NCBI GenBank assembly: GCA_001414485.1
Contig: LLEY01000254.1
Span: forward strand, 1-64,000
Length of the DNA: 64,000 nucleotides
Source of the DNA: Calycina herbarum
Lineage: Eukaryota; Ascomycota; Leotiomycetes; Helotiales; Pezizellaceae
Direction: 5' to 3'
Shown here: positions 1 to 12,075 of the stretch, one piece after another
How positions within the stretch are numbered: the first letter of the stretch is position 1
Layout: each line of letters begins with the position of its first letter
Made by a program: the position numbers and the translations under genes
The notes under the pieces: generated by a model
Told to the model about the DNA's origin: nothing
Databases searched by the model: none
What the model saw: the letters and a program-made list of their open reading frames with translations, nothing else

Positions 1-850
1 CTTAAGAGACCTTTGAGGCTATTACTAGCTTAAAGAGCTAGGGCTTCTATATAGAGGAAGAGACAGAGGAAGAGAAGAAGGAGAGAGTAAAGAAGGAGGA
101 AGAAGAGAAGAAGAACGGAAAGAAAGATCCTGAGTTTACGGATAACTATTTTATTATTAATTAGTATATAAAAATAATTATATAGTAATTAATTATATTA
201 ATCTAATTAATTATGATTAATAAAAACCTATTAATCTAATCTAATCACGTTAATCAGATTAATAATTGATTGATTGATTAATTTGTTCTCACGCTGCTAG
301 GAAAAGTCTGCAGCAATTTAGGTTCGAGCTCGAGGCATCAGGCTTTTACGACGCCCCCCACCGTAACTGTGCGTCGCATTCTGCTTTTAATTCGGAGAAA
401 GCCTTTATAGGCCTTGTTTATAGTAAAAGAAGTCGGCTGTCGGCAGAGAGTTAGTAAGCAGGCTCCTTTTAAGTATATTACATACAATATAGCCCTAGAC
501 CTACTACTCCTATACTATAAAACTGTTACTTCTTCTATTATACGCTTATCGAATATAAACTCGTCTTCTTTCAACCTACTCACGTATCTCTTATAATTCG
601 TTTAATAGGAAGAGAGATTAGATTTTAGAAATAGCTTTATATTTAGCCCCTTTAATAGGTATATAACTAAGAGTACCTAGAGCTTTCCTACTCTAATTAC
701 CTGCTACTATACGCCTAAAAGGGGGTATAAGAGAGAGTATAGAAAGTCCTAGCTCTTAAAACTAGCTAGCAAAATATAAGAAATTCTCAAAATAGCCTTA
801 ATTATATATAAGACGGTGAGAGCAATATATAGTCATTTAAATTGTAACTC
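1..850. repeat. AT-rich, repeat-like edge, probably a transposon relic
   Basis: This stretch is far richer in A and T than the genes that follow. It opens with a purine-rich tract (about 50-125), passes through overlapping TAAT/ATTA palindromes (about 160-285), and continues as AT-rich sequence full of stop codons in every frame. One frame at the left edge reads as a highly charged Glu/Lys-rich tail broken by TAG codons, which would fit the C-terminal end of a mutated transposase. No terminal repeat is visible, so class and borders are unknown. The composition resembles the interior of the transposon at 61081-63529, which suggests repeat-induced mutation. Confidence 0.4.
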
Positions 851-1683
851 GTCACCTAGCTCAGAATAATGCTTCACTTGCGTATTCCTCCGCTATGGCA
901 ACTAAAGGTAACTGCTTCCCACTGTGCTACTTACTCCTCGAATACTTTCTGGCAAGAATTTCAAGATAATAAAACGAATATTGGCGCCTTTCACAGTATT
1001 CCATGGAGAGTTTGAAGGACTGAAATGATAAAAAGAAAGAAAAAGAAACAAGGTATCGTTGACGTGGCCTTGATGCTTTGCTTATTGTATTCTCAAGAGA
1101 TCCAAAGGAGCTTATTTCTTGTTGAGAAATTCTTGGAAGATATAGAAGTTTGAGCTGCATGAATTGTTTTTCAAGAACAATTTCAAGGAAGTCAAGGGAA
1201 AAATAATATCTTCATTTTCTGTCGAAATAGTACATAGTGTCGAGAAGACCAACGCCGAACACCAATTAACTTTAGCCAATAATAAGGGAATGAAACTGTC
1301 TCTTCAAAATAAAAATTAGACCTGCTCTTCTCGGGAGTTTTAATTAAAAAATTTCAAAAACAATCTTTACTGAGTTTATTTATTTGGCAGAATTTCCAAG
1401 GGATGAATGCGTGACCCGGTGAGCATTTCGCGTCGGCAATCTCGTGAAAATGATTGGTCGGTCCGCCCTACTTGAAATGGAGGCTCCACTTTCGAATCTT
1501 TGCCTCAACTCCAACCATGCGAACGGCTCATATTCATCACAGCACGGCGTCACCGCTATCAAAATTCGCTTTGCATCCAAATCCGATTTTAAATGTACAT
1601 AATTAGCAGATCTGTTCCTTCCCCGTTTTGGTCACTCCTCCCATGATTGCCACGCCACGCTACTGTTGATTTGACGCTCAACA
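851..1683. other. Intergenic, upstream region of the helicase gene
   Basis: I see no gene here. Composition returns to normal and only short random reading frames occur. The 3' part should hold the promoter and 5' leader of the helicase starting at 1684; no clear TATA box or other named site was recognised. Confidence 0.5.
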
Positions 1684-4600
1684 ATGGATCGGGGCAGGAT
1701 ATCAGGCATTCATCACAAGACAACTCTTGATGTCGCAAAAAGCGCTCATACAACAATAGCTCATGTTGGCCAAAAACGAAAGTATGATGAATTCCGCGGC
1801 AAGCCGCTACCAGAAATAAAAACAACGACGACTCTGGTTGATATCAACAACAAGACCGAATTTCGTCGTCCGACTTTGCAACCGAACAAGTGTTTCGAGC
1901 CTCTCAAAGCGAGTGAGATACGTGATGTGGCTGATCATCAACCCTCGGAATATTCACAGAGACGAGCCCTGGCTCTCACGCCAAACCCAGTCTCGAACCC
2001 GATACTAAATCTTGCGCACCCTGATTATGGGTTACCAAAACAATTTGTTGCCAATCTTGCTTCCCTTGGCGTCAAGTCAATATATCCATGGCAGTCCGAT
2101 TGCCTTCTCAAAAGCGGAGCTTTGCAAGGAGAGCAAAACCTGGTGTACACGGCTCCCACCGGAGGTGGAAAATCGTTAGTGGCAGACATCCTGATGCTCA
2201 AGAAAGTTATAGAGAATCCAGGCAAGAAAGCACTACTCGTTTTGCCATATGTTGCGCTCGTGCAAGAAAAATTGAGATGGCTACGGAGCGTAGTGACTGG
2301 ACTCATCAAAGCTGTTTCCGAGGACCTCAACGCCACTAAATTTCCGTCAATTTGGAGAAAGCGTGGAGATGAAGAGTCAATTAGGGTCGTTGGCTTCTTT
2401 GGGGGCAGCAAATCAAATGTCTCATGGGCAGAATTAGATATTGCAGTTTGCACTATTGAAAAGGTAAGATCTACCCTCATAATAATTATCATTGGCTCAA
2501 ATATAGTAGGCAAATTCAATGATCAACGCGGCTATTGATGACTGTTCCATAGGAAAACTTGGAGTAGTTGTTATGGATGAGTTGCATATGCTTGACGATG
2601 AAGGTCGAGGGTATATTTTGGAGCTGATGGCCACCAAACTCCTGAGTCTAGACCAGGACATTCAAGTAAGTAAAAACAGCCTGCCTCTTTCAAAACCAAG
2701 CTAGTTTCCTTCGGGTTCATGGAGTGGGAATTAACACCACCTCCCATAATTTTGAAGCTAACGAAGTTCTTTTCAGCTTATCGGGATGAGTGCCACACTG
2801 AACGTAAGTAATATCGGGCGTTTTCGTGTTCTTGTTTTGACATCAATTAGAATGCAGAAGTTCTGGCGACCTGGCTCAATAATGCCAAGTTCTACCATTC
2901 CAAATATCGCCCCGTGCCGGTTGAAGAACATTTAGTTTTTGACAACACAGTCTATTCCGCGTCATCTTCGAATATATTTTACAAGACTGCCACTCAACTC
3001 ACATCACAACACCCAGTTTCATCCCAAATGAAACCAGAGCCTTTGAGATTCATACAACCATCTCAAGTGAAGGAGTTCTCAAACCCGCTCACAAATGCAG
3101 TTGTAGCGCTTGCAAATGAAACGGCACGAGCAGGTTATGGGGCTCTTGTATTTTGCAGTAGTCGTCTAGGCTGTGAAAGAAACGCAATATTGATCAGCCA
3201 AGTGCTACCCCGGCCAGAAGAAGTCCTTCTTGGTGTCATGGAGAAAAGAGCAGAATTATTAAATGATCTGAGGAGTACCAGTACCGGCTTGGATCATACA
3301 CTTGAGAAGACCGTTTCTGTTGGAGTCGCATTCCATCGTAAGTTCTCAATCATATATCCCGCCTGAGCCTATGGCTGATTTTGTTTACAGATGCGGGTTT
3401 GACGACAGAGGAACGTGATTTAGTCGCTGCGGCTTATGACCAAGGAACGATAAAAGTCATTGTCGCAACCTGTAGTTTAGCTGCGGGAATAAATCTTCCA
3501 GCAAGAAGAGTGATCCTTCATGGCGCCAGAATGGGCGCGGAACTCGTAGGACCCGCAATGCTGTAAATATCACCAATGAAACAAAGAACCACTTCAGCTA
3601 ACGAAGACTAGGCGCCAGATGAGAGGAAGAGCGGGCCGAAAAGGCAAAGATGAAATTGGTGAAACTTATCTCTGCTGCCAAAAGAGTGATCTCGAAGCAG
3701 TGGCCGAACTCATGGAAGCAGAACTTCCTTGTGTTGAGAGTTGTTTAGTGCCTGGAAAGAGAGGTATCAAAAGGTATGCCAAATAATTCCATTTCACGTT
3801 CTAACAAACGACCCTCTTTTCCAAAATGCGGGATGAATGCTAATGCGATTGCCAGAGCCTTATTAGAAGTCATCGCAACACAGCTCGCAACGAGTGACGA
3901 GTCCATTGATGATTACATTAAAAAGACTTTGCTATATCACAGCATAAATCACGATGAACTTGCAAGTATGACAAAGTCTACCATAGAGGAGCTTTTGGAG
4001 AACAAGTTGATCACAAGTTCAGACTCTTCTTCATACGAAGCCACTCTCTTAGGCCAGGCGGTTGTCACTGCCTCGCTCACGCCAGAAGATGGTCTTTTCG
4101 TTCACAGAGAATTAAAACGAGCTCTTGATGCGTTCGTCCTGGATGGCGAATTGCATGCATTTTACACCTTCACTCCTGTCCAGAATACAGCTTCAACCAT
4201 CAACGTGAGTGATATTATCTGATTTTCTGCTCAAAGCAATCTTCCCCTCCATCTCCTCCCAAGCTTCATTTTACAAGCAAACTGTATCTGCTTCCACTCT
4301 GAATTCATGGTGCTAACAAGTATCTTAGTGGCAAATATTTCGCAAAGAAATGGACATACTCAACGAAAGCAACCTCCGAGTCCTCGAATTCGTAAGAATC
4401 AATCCCATGATAGTAAATAGAATGTACTCACCCTCTCCACTCTTCACCCTGCTCAATCAATAACCGAAATTTCCAGGTCACAAGGAGGTGTCATGAAAGA
4501 AAATACACCCCGAGAACAAGAAACCGCCCGAATCTACAAACGCTTCTACTCCGCCCTCCAACTCCGCGATCTTTGCAACGAAATGCCCATTTACGCTGTA

Positions 4601-5258
4601 GCACGCAAATACGATCTTCCTCGTGGAATCGTGCAAAATCTGGCGCAGACTTGTCATGGGTTTGCGGCGGGGATGATTAAGTTTTGTAAGAAGATGGAGT
4701 GGGCGGCTTTGGCTGCTGTGCTGGATCATTATTCGGATAGGCTTAAGGCTGGTATGTTCATGTCCCTTTTTCGTGCGTTAGATTGGTGTAGTCGATTTTG
4801 AATGGGGGCTAATGTGAAATAGGAGCAAAATCAGATCTCCTCGCTCTCGCTGAGATTACTTATGTGAAGAGTCGGACGGCTAGGATATTCTGGGAGAATG
4901 GATTTAAGACTGTTGGTGCTGTTGCAGGTGTTGATTCGAAGGATTTACTTCCTGTTTTGTTACTTGTAAGTTTTGATTTTCCTTCTCTTCCACTCTCGTT
5001 GTTTTCATGCGTAGGGGGTGTTTGTTGACATCGGGCGATGAATAGGCACAACCCAAGAAACCACGACTGGATCCTGTGAGTGAGGAGAAGTATATTCAGA
5101 AGTTACAGATGAAGGCGGATATCGTTTCGAAATCGGCGAATCGGATATGGGGTATGTATTTTCCCATTCGACTTCATTGGTTTGTTTGTGGAAGGGAATC
5201 GGACTGACTTTGATTAGAGAGACAGATGCAGGCCGAGCTGGACGAGGAAGAGGCTTGA
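1684..5258 (+). CDS. HELQ/Hel308-type superfamily 2 DNA repair helicase
   Basis: Twelve exons: 1684-2463, 2510-2665, 2777-2803, 2851-3337, 3391-3562, 3612-3773, 3856-4204, 4329-4423, 4477-4751, 4823-4965, 5046-5151, 5218-5258, giving about 930 residues. Helicase motifs appear in order: Walker A APTGGGKS (157-164), DELH box (283-286), GMSATL with motif III SAT (317-319), and QMRGRAGRKG (motif VI, about 543-552). The DELHMLDDEGRG and IKRALLEVI stretches are typical of the HELQ (Drosophila Mus301, archaeal Hel308) branch. Known family members are 3'-5' ATP-dependent helicases acting at stalled forks and in crosslink or recombination repair in the nucleus. There is no polymerase domain, so this is not full-length Pol theta. 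The start was chosen as the first ATG of the open frame; splice joints restore the frame at every border. The 27-nt third exon and the GTACTC donor after 4423 are the least usual joints. Confidence 0.9.
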
Positions 5259-6941
5259 GGGATCAGTGGAGAAGAAGCATAGAGTTATTTTATGAGTTGG
5301 ATGGATATGGGATAAGTTCTCGATACCGAGTATAAGCTTTACTTGTTCTTTGCGCTTTAAGTAGCATTTGAGATCTTTTATCCATAGGTCGGCGTTAATT
5401 CGATGTCGGATAAGCCCATAGCATAAAATCAAGATTCCTCAATTACAAACATCATGCATGCCACATTCGAGTGAAATACAATAAAGCCCATGGAAATTAG
5501 CATTTATCCCGAGAGCCTAGTACCTTTTCGCTCATAGACTTGCTAGTCAAATGTTAATATGCAAGCAAACGTTGCGACAATATATGAAAGTGGCTTGTGC
5601 TGCACAGTGCTCTCGGTGGATAGTTGTCTAGTAACTTTTCGATATATCCGATTCAATCCAATGATAAAACGAGTTATCCGTTGGATATTTCCATATTTTG
5701 GAATCCTTTATTTGAGCATCGATAACTTAGTCTGGGCAGATGGGTGACATTTACCAGTTTTCAGTTTTGACTTTAGCAGCGACTGCTTCTTTTGATGGCT
5801 GTGGGGATGTCTTAGACCTATAGATGGGTTTGGGGGAGACGGGCAGAAGATTGCACTTGGCGGTCCTTCAACAGGCGAATTGTTAACGAATGATTCTCAT
5901 GATAGGAATCATGGAGCACAGTTTGTCCGTTCTTTCGCGACATTTTCACATGAGTCCATCTATTGCTCCATGGGCGAGTAAAGTTCACCCCTCCTTACCC
6001 GTGCTTGGGTTTATCAGGAATCTGTTTTATCTCCAAAAACGATACATTTCCATTCGGACGAATTTATTTGGGAATGCAGGAAAGATGTTAGTTAGAATAT
6101 TCTTTAATAAGATATTCTATTATATTAAAGGATATTCTATTCTAATAAAGGATATACTAGATGAACGAGCGATCACTGGTGGAGCTCATGCATTGTATCA
6201 TTCGATAGGTCGGATGGTTAGGTATAAGTCGTTTCATTATTCTTCGTGGGTTGGTGGAACTCGAGATTATTACTCCATAATTTCGGAAAAGCTCATAGCA
6301 AATGGACTTGGAAGCTTTTTGTTGCTAGAAGGAAGGGTTTTCTTTGCTCAAGTAGTTCACTCCTCACGAAGCTCGATAAGCCAAACGTTCTTTCTCGCGC
6401 TTTTACTTGTGGATTTGGCTTGTTTGGTTTGAGGTGTTTTTGACTCTTTTTTTTACCTACCGAGGTATTTTTGGGCAATGGGCTGCACGACTGCCTGGGA
6501 GAAATCAAGGCCATTTCGGGTGAAAAATCGCAAGAGATAACGATCTCCATCGTCAAGAAGAGGCAATTCTGAGAGGTTTGGGTTTGGTAATGTACTCCTC
6601 TTTCTGCCTCCCACTACTAAAAAAGAAAGCCCGGGTTCAGGCCGCCCACCCCCATTACTGTACAGCATGGTACCCCGCCGGAGATGCACAAACTCTAGTG
6701 GGGTCTTCTCAAAAGACTAAACCTCCGATTTTGAGGTACCACTTGCACACTCTAGTGGTGTTTGATTGGGCGATAATTGTATCGCCCGGTAAGCATCTGA
6801 GTAGCTTGCATCTTTAGTGCATCTAGATGCTTGACACGGAGCTACCTCCCTCGGTTTTTGGGATACATGATAAAGACTTTCGGCTTCCCCTCTTTCTCTT
6901 CTTTTTGCGTTTCTGTTTTTGAAGCTTCAATTCCTTTCAAA
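5259..6941. other. Intergenic between helicase and phosphatase-like gene
   Basis: No convincing gene. A 180-codon open frame at 5890-6432 has no recognisable domain and is crossed by an AT-rich repeat. The last part (about 6830-6941) carries a pyrimidine-rich tract just before the ATG at 6942, as in many fungal promoters. Confidence 0.5.
6111..6150. repeat. 20-bp AT-rich tandem repeat
   Basis: Two near-identical 20-bp units (6111-6130 and 6131-6150, each starting GATATTCTATT and ending AAAG) are followed by a third partial start (GATATACTAG) and preceded by a related AATATTCTTTAATA. Confidence 0.75.
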
Positions 6942-8539
6942 ATGCGTCTTTCTCAAGTTTTGTCAGTCGCTTTATTGCCCCTTATCCAAGCCGAAGAAAC
7001 TGTCCTTGGTGTCTTCATTTTTCACAGACATGGAGATCGCACATCCAAATCTTTCGCTCCAACTACCTTGACGGATCTGGGATATGCGCAAGTCCACCAA
7101 TCAGGTTCATTCTTTCGCGATCGTTATATCGATGCCAATTCTTCATCGCCGATTTACGGGATCAGTAGCTCAGTGGTGAAGAATTCGCAATTGAGTGTTG
7201 AGGCACCGGTTGATACGGTTCTGCAAAACTCAGCAGCAGGGTTTTTGCAGGGTCTGTATCCACCTGTAGGAACGACTTTGGGGACGGAGAGCTTGGCGAA
7301 TGGATCGAAGGTTGAGGCTCCTCTTGGGGGCTATCAATTGATTCCTGTTAATGCTGTTGCGAGTGCTTCTTCGGGGGCCAATTCGGAGAATAGTGCTTGG
7401 TTGCAAGGTTGGTTTTCTTGTTTTTATTTACTGACCTAGGTTGGGTATAATGCTAACAACTGGATTTCATAGGCCAGAGTGGGTGTGCAAATGCGATTGT
7501 TAGCTCCAACAATTATTTCTTCTCGAGCGAATACTTGGAGAAGTTGAGTGCTACATCTGCCTTTTATCAGAGTATTTTCCCGGTTATCAATCGTACTTTT
7601 ACCAGTGCGACGAACACTTTTAAAAATGCTTATTCTAGTAAGTTCTTGCCCTCTCTCACACCCTCCTCTTTACGGTCTCAATTCCAGAAAGAAGCAAAGA
7701 CTAATTGAGAAAAAGTCTACGATTTAATACACGTCTCCAAAATCCACAACTCTTCCATCCAATCCTCCTCCCTCCTCACCACAGACACCCTCTACCAACT
7801 CCAAACCCTCGCCGACGACCACGAATTCAACCTCGCCTACAACGCGAGCGACCCCATCCGCGCCATCGCCGGCTCCACCCTCGCCGCTCAAATCGTGCAA
7901 AACCTAAACTCGACGATAACTTCGAAATCCAAGACTCCAATGTCCATCCAATTCGGGGCCTATGCTTCGTTCCTCTCTTTCTTCGGGCTGGCACAACTTA
8001 ACAAGGTGTCGGAGAATTTCACTGGGGTGGTGGATTATGCGTCCAGTATGGTTTTTGAGTTGGTTAGTAATAGTAGTGTGAGCAATACCTCTTATCCTAA
8101 GGCGGAGGATATCTCTGTTAGATTTCTTTTTGCGAATGGGAGTGCGGCTGAGAATCCTTTGAGCGAATACCCATTGTTTGGGGGGAGTAGTAGTTTGTTG
8201 TCTTGGACGGCTTTTACGGGGGAGATGGGCAAGTTTGCTATTGGGGATCAGGAGGGGTGGTGTAAGAGTTGTGGGAATACTACTGGTGTTTGTGCGAGTA
8301 GTACTGCTTCGACGACGGGAACGACGACACCTGCAGTCACGAAGGGGAAAGAGGGGGGTGTGAGTAAGGTTGTTGCGGGGGTTATTGGGGCTATGGTTAC
8401 GCTTGCTGTTGTGCTTGGACTTGAGGCGATTGTTATGCTTGTTGCGGGGTTGAGGTTGGTTAATAAGAAGAGGTTGGCTGGTGGAGCTGGAAGTGTAGGG
8501 AGTGGCGAGGGGGTTGGAGCTGGTGGGGTGAAGGCTTGA
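6942..8539 (+). CDS. Secreted/membrane-anchored histidine-phosphatase-like protein
   Basis: Three exons (6942-7407, 7473-7637, 7716-8539) give about 484 residues. The N-terminus is a signal peptide (MRLSQVLSVALLPLIQA, cleavage near 17-18), followed at about 25-33 by FHRHGDRT, the catalytic RHG motif of the histidine acid phosphatase / phosphoglycerate-mutase-like superfamily. Near the C-terminus a hydrophobic segment (roughly 427-453) precedes a basic NKKR and a Gly-rich tail, so the protein is probably a type I membrane protein with its domain outside or in the secretory lumen. Where true acid phosphatases carry the proton-donating HD pair, this protein reads FGAYASFLSFFG. It may therefore be a weak or inactive family member. 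The ATG at 6942 is preferred over the upstream one at 6831 because it begins directly with the signal peptide. Confidence 0.82.
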
Positions 8540-9807
8540 TTTTTTAGAATCGAGGAGAGATGTGGAGAGAGATTTGAGGAGAGGGAGAGGATAGGGAGAG
8601 TGGCCGCTTATGATGTAATGTGATAGATGAGGTTTAATGGTTAACTTGGTAAACAAATGGTGGGGGTTTCCTGATATAATTACTGGAGGTTTCATTATGG
8701 CGATTTGGAAGGTTGGCGGACGGGAAGCTCGATCATTTTTTTGTTCTATGATTCTGCAACACTTTATTTCCCCTTTTCATTAACCTCACACTTGTTATTC
8801 ACGATTTTACTCTCATAGGTTTATTTCAGACGATTCATGAGGTACTTGCTATTCACAATTTTACTTTCAAAGATGTATTTGAGACGATAAGCATTCAATG
8901 ATTCAATGATTTAAAATTGAAGTTGATTACTTGTTGTATTTGAGCTCTCTCTTCAAACTTAGCGAAACGCATGCCCCGTCTGCAATTCATCCAGTGGCGC
9001 TCGAAGGTCTGATTTTGACGAGGCCTTGACATCGCTCATCGTGACGACCCCCTTCTTTCCCTCTCGACCTGTGTAATCCAACAAAAAATTATTTCTTCGA
9101 AATAGGGTTATGCTCGGAACCAACCCGCTTTGGGACTGGGGTGGATGACTCCTTCCTCTTCTCAACTTCCCTGTCTGTCTTCAGGTGGTCAAGGTCGTTC
9201 CCTCCTCACTTGAACCCCTTGATCTCAATTAGACCACGACCAAACTCGATCAAACTCGATCTCGCCCCTTAAGGTTTCTGCCAAAAAAACAACAACAACA
9301 ATAAAAAGTCGCTCACAAGCCTCTCCTGAGAAGACCCCGAAGACAGGCTGGACACCCACTTGAGTACCTGTTCCTTCTGTGACTACATACGCTTCCGAGT
9401 CTGAGCTGAAAAATATAAAATGAAGGCCCCCTGATACTAGGTCAGAAAGGTTCCAAAAGCAACCACCCCTCTTGCCAAAATTGAAGGAAATCAAGAAAAG
9501 GTCAAACATCACTCAACACAAAAAACCAAACACACACCCCACAAACTGATTAATAAAACAATTGACCTTCTGCTCTCCAACAGCAAATGCTAGTAATGAA
9601 GAACAATCCTCACAACCAATCGTTTAGGGTATTTACAATGCCATGCCATCCATCAAACCCATGTTTGCCATGCTTGCTCTGATTGAAAACTCCTCCATGC
9701 CAACCCATGATTCATCCAGCGCCCATGCGCCCATCCCAACACAAACAAACTCCTCCCAAATTCGTTATCTCCATTTTTTCACATCATTACCCTTCAATAT
9801 CATCAAA
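8540..9807. other. Intergenic between convergent genes
   Basis: This is the 3' space between the phosphatase-like gene (+) and the kinase gene (-). No gene is seen. It contains the ~54-bp direct repeat at 8790-8888 and a CAA-rich low-complexity tract near 9283-9300. Confidence 0.6.
8790..8888. repeat. Imperfect ~54-bp direct repeat
   Basis: Two adjacent copies start at 8790 and 8844. Both read ACTTG(T/C)TATTCAC(G/A)ATTTTACT and both end with TATTT(C/G)AGACGAT. Most differences are transitions. Confidence 0.75.
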
Positions 9808-12075
9808 TCATCTCTTCTCCCCATCATTCTCCTCATCCCCACTCTCAACCCTTACCAAAATCTCCTCCAACAAGCCCTCCAAGAAAACATCAACACCATT
9901 AGGCATTCCAACCGGCTCCTGCTTGTCCCAATGATCAATCTGCTTACAAACATGCGCCAACTTGAACACCAAGCCCCGGATCTTCTCATGTGCAGCCTGA
10001 GCTCGTTGTTGCTTAGGTGTCGTGCCATTTCGTCCACCAAAGGCTTGTTGGAGATTGACTTGTCGTCGCTTCAAGGCCCCCTCGAGAGCTGGGAAGATGA
10101 CATCATTCAATGCGTCGAGTTCGCCGGTAGGACTTGGGACTGGAGAAGGCATGGTGGAAGGCGCATACGACGAATCCGAAGCAATGCTTTCGCGAGAGCT
10201 TGCGGTACTGTCACGTTGCTTGGAGGGCAAGGCTGGAAGTGGTTGACCAGTACCCATGTGGCGAGGATTAATATTTTGAGAAGCCAAGGGTTGTTGTCCA
10301 AAACTTGGAACTTGCTGCTTGGGTGCGACGGAACTTAATTGATTGGTAACCTGTTGAAGTGGCTGAGGACTTCCTCGAAAAGGTGGAATCTCAGGTAGCG
10401 TGATGGGTGCAAGCTTTGGCAATGGTTGTTGCGAAGAAGGCTTTGGATATGCTAAAGGTTGGCTTTGATATTGCATGGGTGCTTGGTTCAACGGCGACCG
10501 AGGTGGTTGAGGGGATGGAGTGCCTGACATGTTCAGATAGCTCAACTCCTTTTGAAGCTGCTCCTGCAATGATCGGTCATAGTCTGGCGAGTCTTGTTGA
10601 GGTTGGTAATATTGATTAGGTCTTGGTGTTTCTGGTGCCAAGCGATGTTTTTCAGGCGAAGGGGGCAAGGGAACCTTTGAGGGCGATTGATGCATATTTG
10701 GAACAGTTTTTCTTGTCGGCGAGTGTTGGCGGGGCTGCTCAGTATTGGGTGAGTTCATTTGTTTGACGGTATCAGAACTTGGAACATAACCGGCATCCTT
10801 CGACTTGGTTGGCGAAATGCTTCGAGGTCGCTCCGCATAATCGACTTGACTTTCCGAGGATCTTGAGGATCTGGCGTTGGCAGTAGACTCTTCCATTGTG
10901 TTCAGACCAGCTCTAGGACCTCCTCTGACTCCCCCAACAGGACGAACAGTACCAAAATCCCACAGATCTTCATTTACTGGTACAGTTCTTGGAAGTTCGT
11001 CTCGGCCATCGTCAGAATCGTCGGAATCCCCCTTATGGTGTACAGCCCATCGCTCGAATCGTTCAATCAATTCTGTAAGATAGGATGTCTTCTTGGCTCT
11101 TCGTACAAATGGGTGCTTCAACAATTCCTTTGCCGAGGGGCGTTTTCTGGGATCCTTCTGTAAACACAGCTCCACAAATTCCTTGAAAGCCTTTGTAAAG
11201 TTTCCTTCCAGTTCAGGTGGAGGATTTTTGGGTATCAAAAATAAAACTTTCATGGGATGGATGTCGGAATACGGTGGCTCTCCGTTTGCCAACTCGAGTG
11301 CCGTGATTCCCAAAGACCAAATATCCGCCTTGTGATCATAACCAGATTGCTTAATTACCTCGGGTGCCATCCAGAACGGTGTGCCCACAAACGTGTTCTT
11401 CTTCGTCATGGTTGCTGATAGTTGTCCGGAAACACCAAAATCGGCAAGCTTGACCTGTCCATTGGCTCCGAGCAGGACATTGGCAGCTGTGACCAGTCAG
11501 TTTTGTACTCACTATGTGCTGCGAGGTTCGTCTCACCCTTGATATCTCTGTGAAGCTTCTTGTCACCATGAAGATAATCCAGACCAAGCAGCAGTTCCCG
11601 AATGATAATCGAGATGTACTCCTCTCCAATTAAACCTGGCTTCATCAAGTCCCCACAACTTCCACCCGAGCAGAATTCCATAACGATCCATAGGTCGGAG
11701 CCCTTCAAGTACGACCCGTGGTAATGTGTGACATATGGGGAGTGGAGTTCGGACAAAATCGATATTTCCTGTATGATGTCTTCCACCTCGTCCTCGGCAT
11801 TCTCGACGTCGATGACCTTGATAGCGACGGCTTGTCCATTGCGTTTGTCAACACTAGAATTCGGTCAGCCACAATTTGGTATCTTGCCAGATCGGATTGG
11901 GGAGAAAGTTACCCTTTGTAGACCTTGCCAAAACTGCCACCACCTTATTCAAAGTCAGCAATGCTACACCATAACATAACCGATCAGTTCGTGAACACGT
12001 ACCTATGCAGTTCTGTTTTGTGTATAACGTCTCTGGATCAACCACCCCACTCATCATGCCACCTCCACTTGCCAT
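9808..12075 (-). CDS. GCK-III (STE20 family) Ser/Thr protein kinase
   Basis: Four exons on the minus strand (12075-12003, 11943-11913, 11853-11537, 11486-9808) give about 699 residues. The kinase domain starts near residue 18: Gly loop GGGSFGKVYKG (25-35), VAIK lysine 47, HRDIK (136-140), DFG (156-158), and GTPFWMAPE (175-183), which is characteristic of STE20/germinal-centre kinases. The flanking sequence resembles MST3/MST4/YSK1, yeast Kic1/Sps1 and Neurospora MST-1. Family members act in septation, polarity and the MOR/SIN signalling networks in the cytoplasm. The C-terminal half is Pro/Gln/Ser-rich and low complexity, then ends in an ordered region (about 610-680) that may dimerise. The 31-nt second exon lies inside the Gly loop and all joints keep frame. 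Assignment to one of the fungal paralogues (MST-1 versus SID-1) is not settled. Confidence 0.92.

Noticed and set aside
5890..6432. 180-codon open frame on the plus strand
   Set aside because: It runs through an AT-rich tandem repeat, shows no domain or codon pattern, and has an equally open overlapping frame.
7904..8695. 263-codon frame antisense to the phosphatase-like gene
   Set aside because: It mirrors the GC-rich codon use of the sense gene, has Ser/Thr/Arg low complexity, and contains no recognisable domain.
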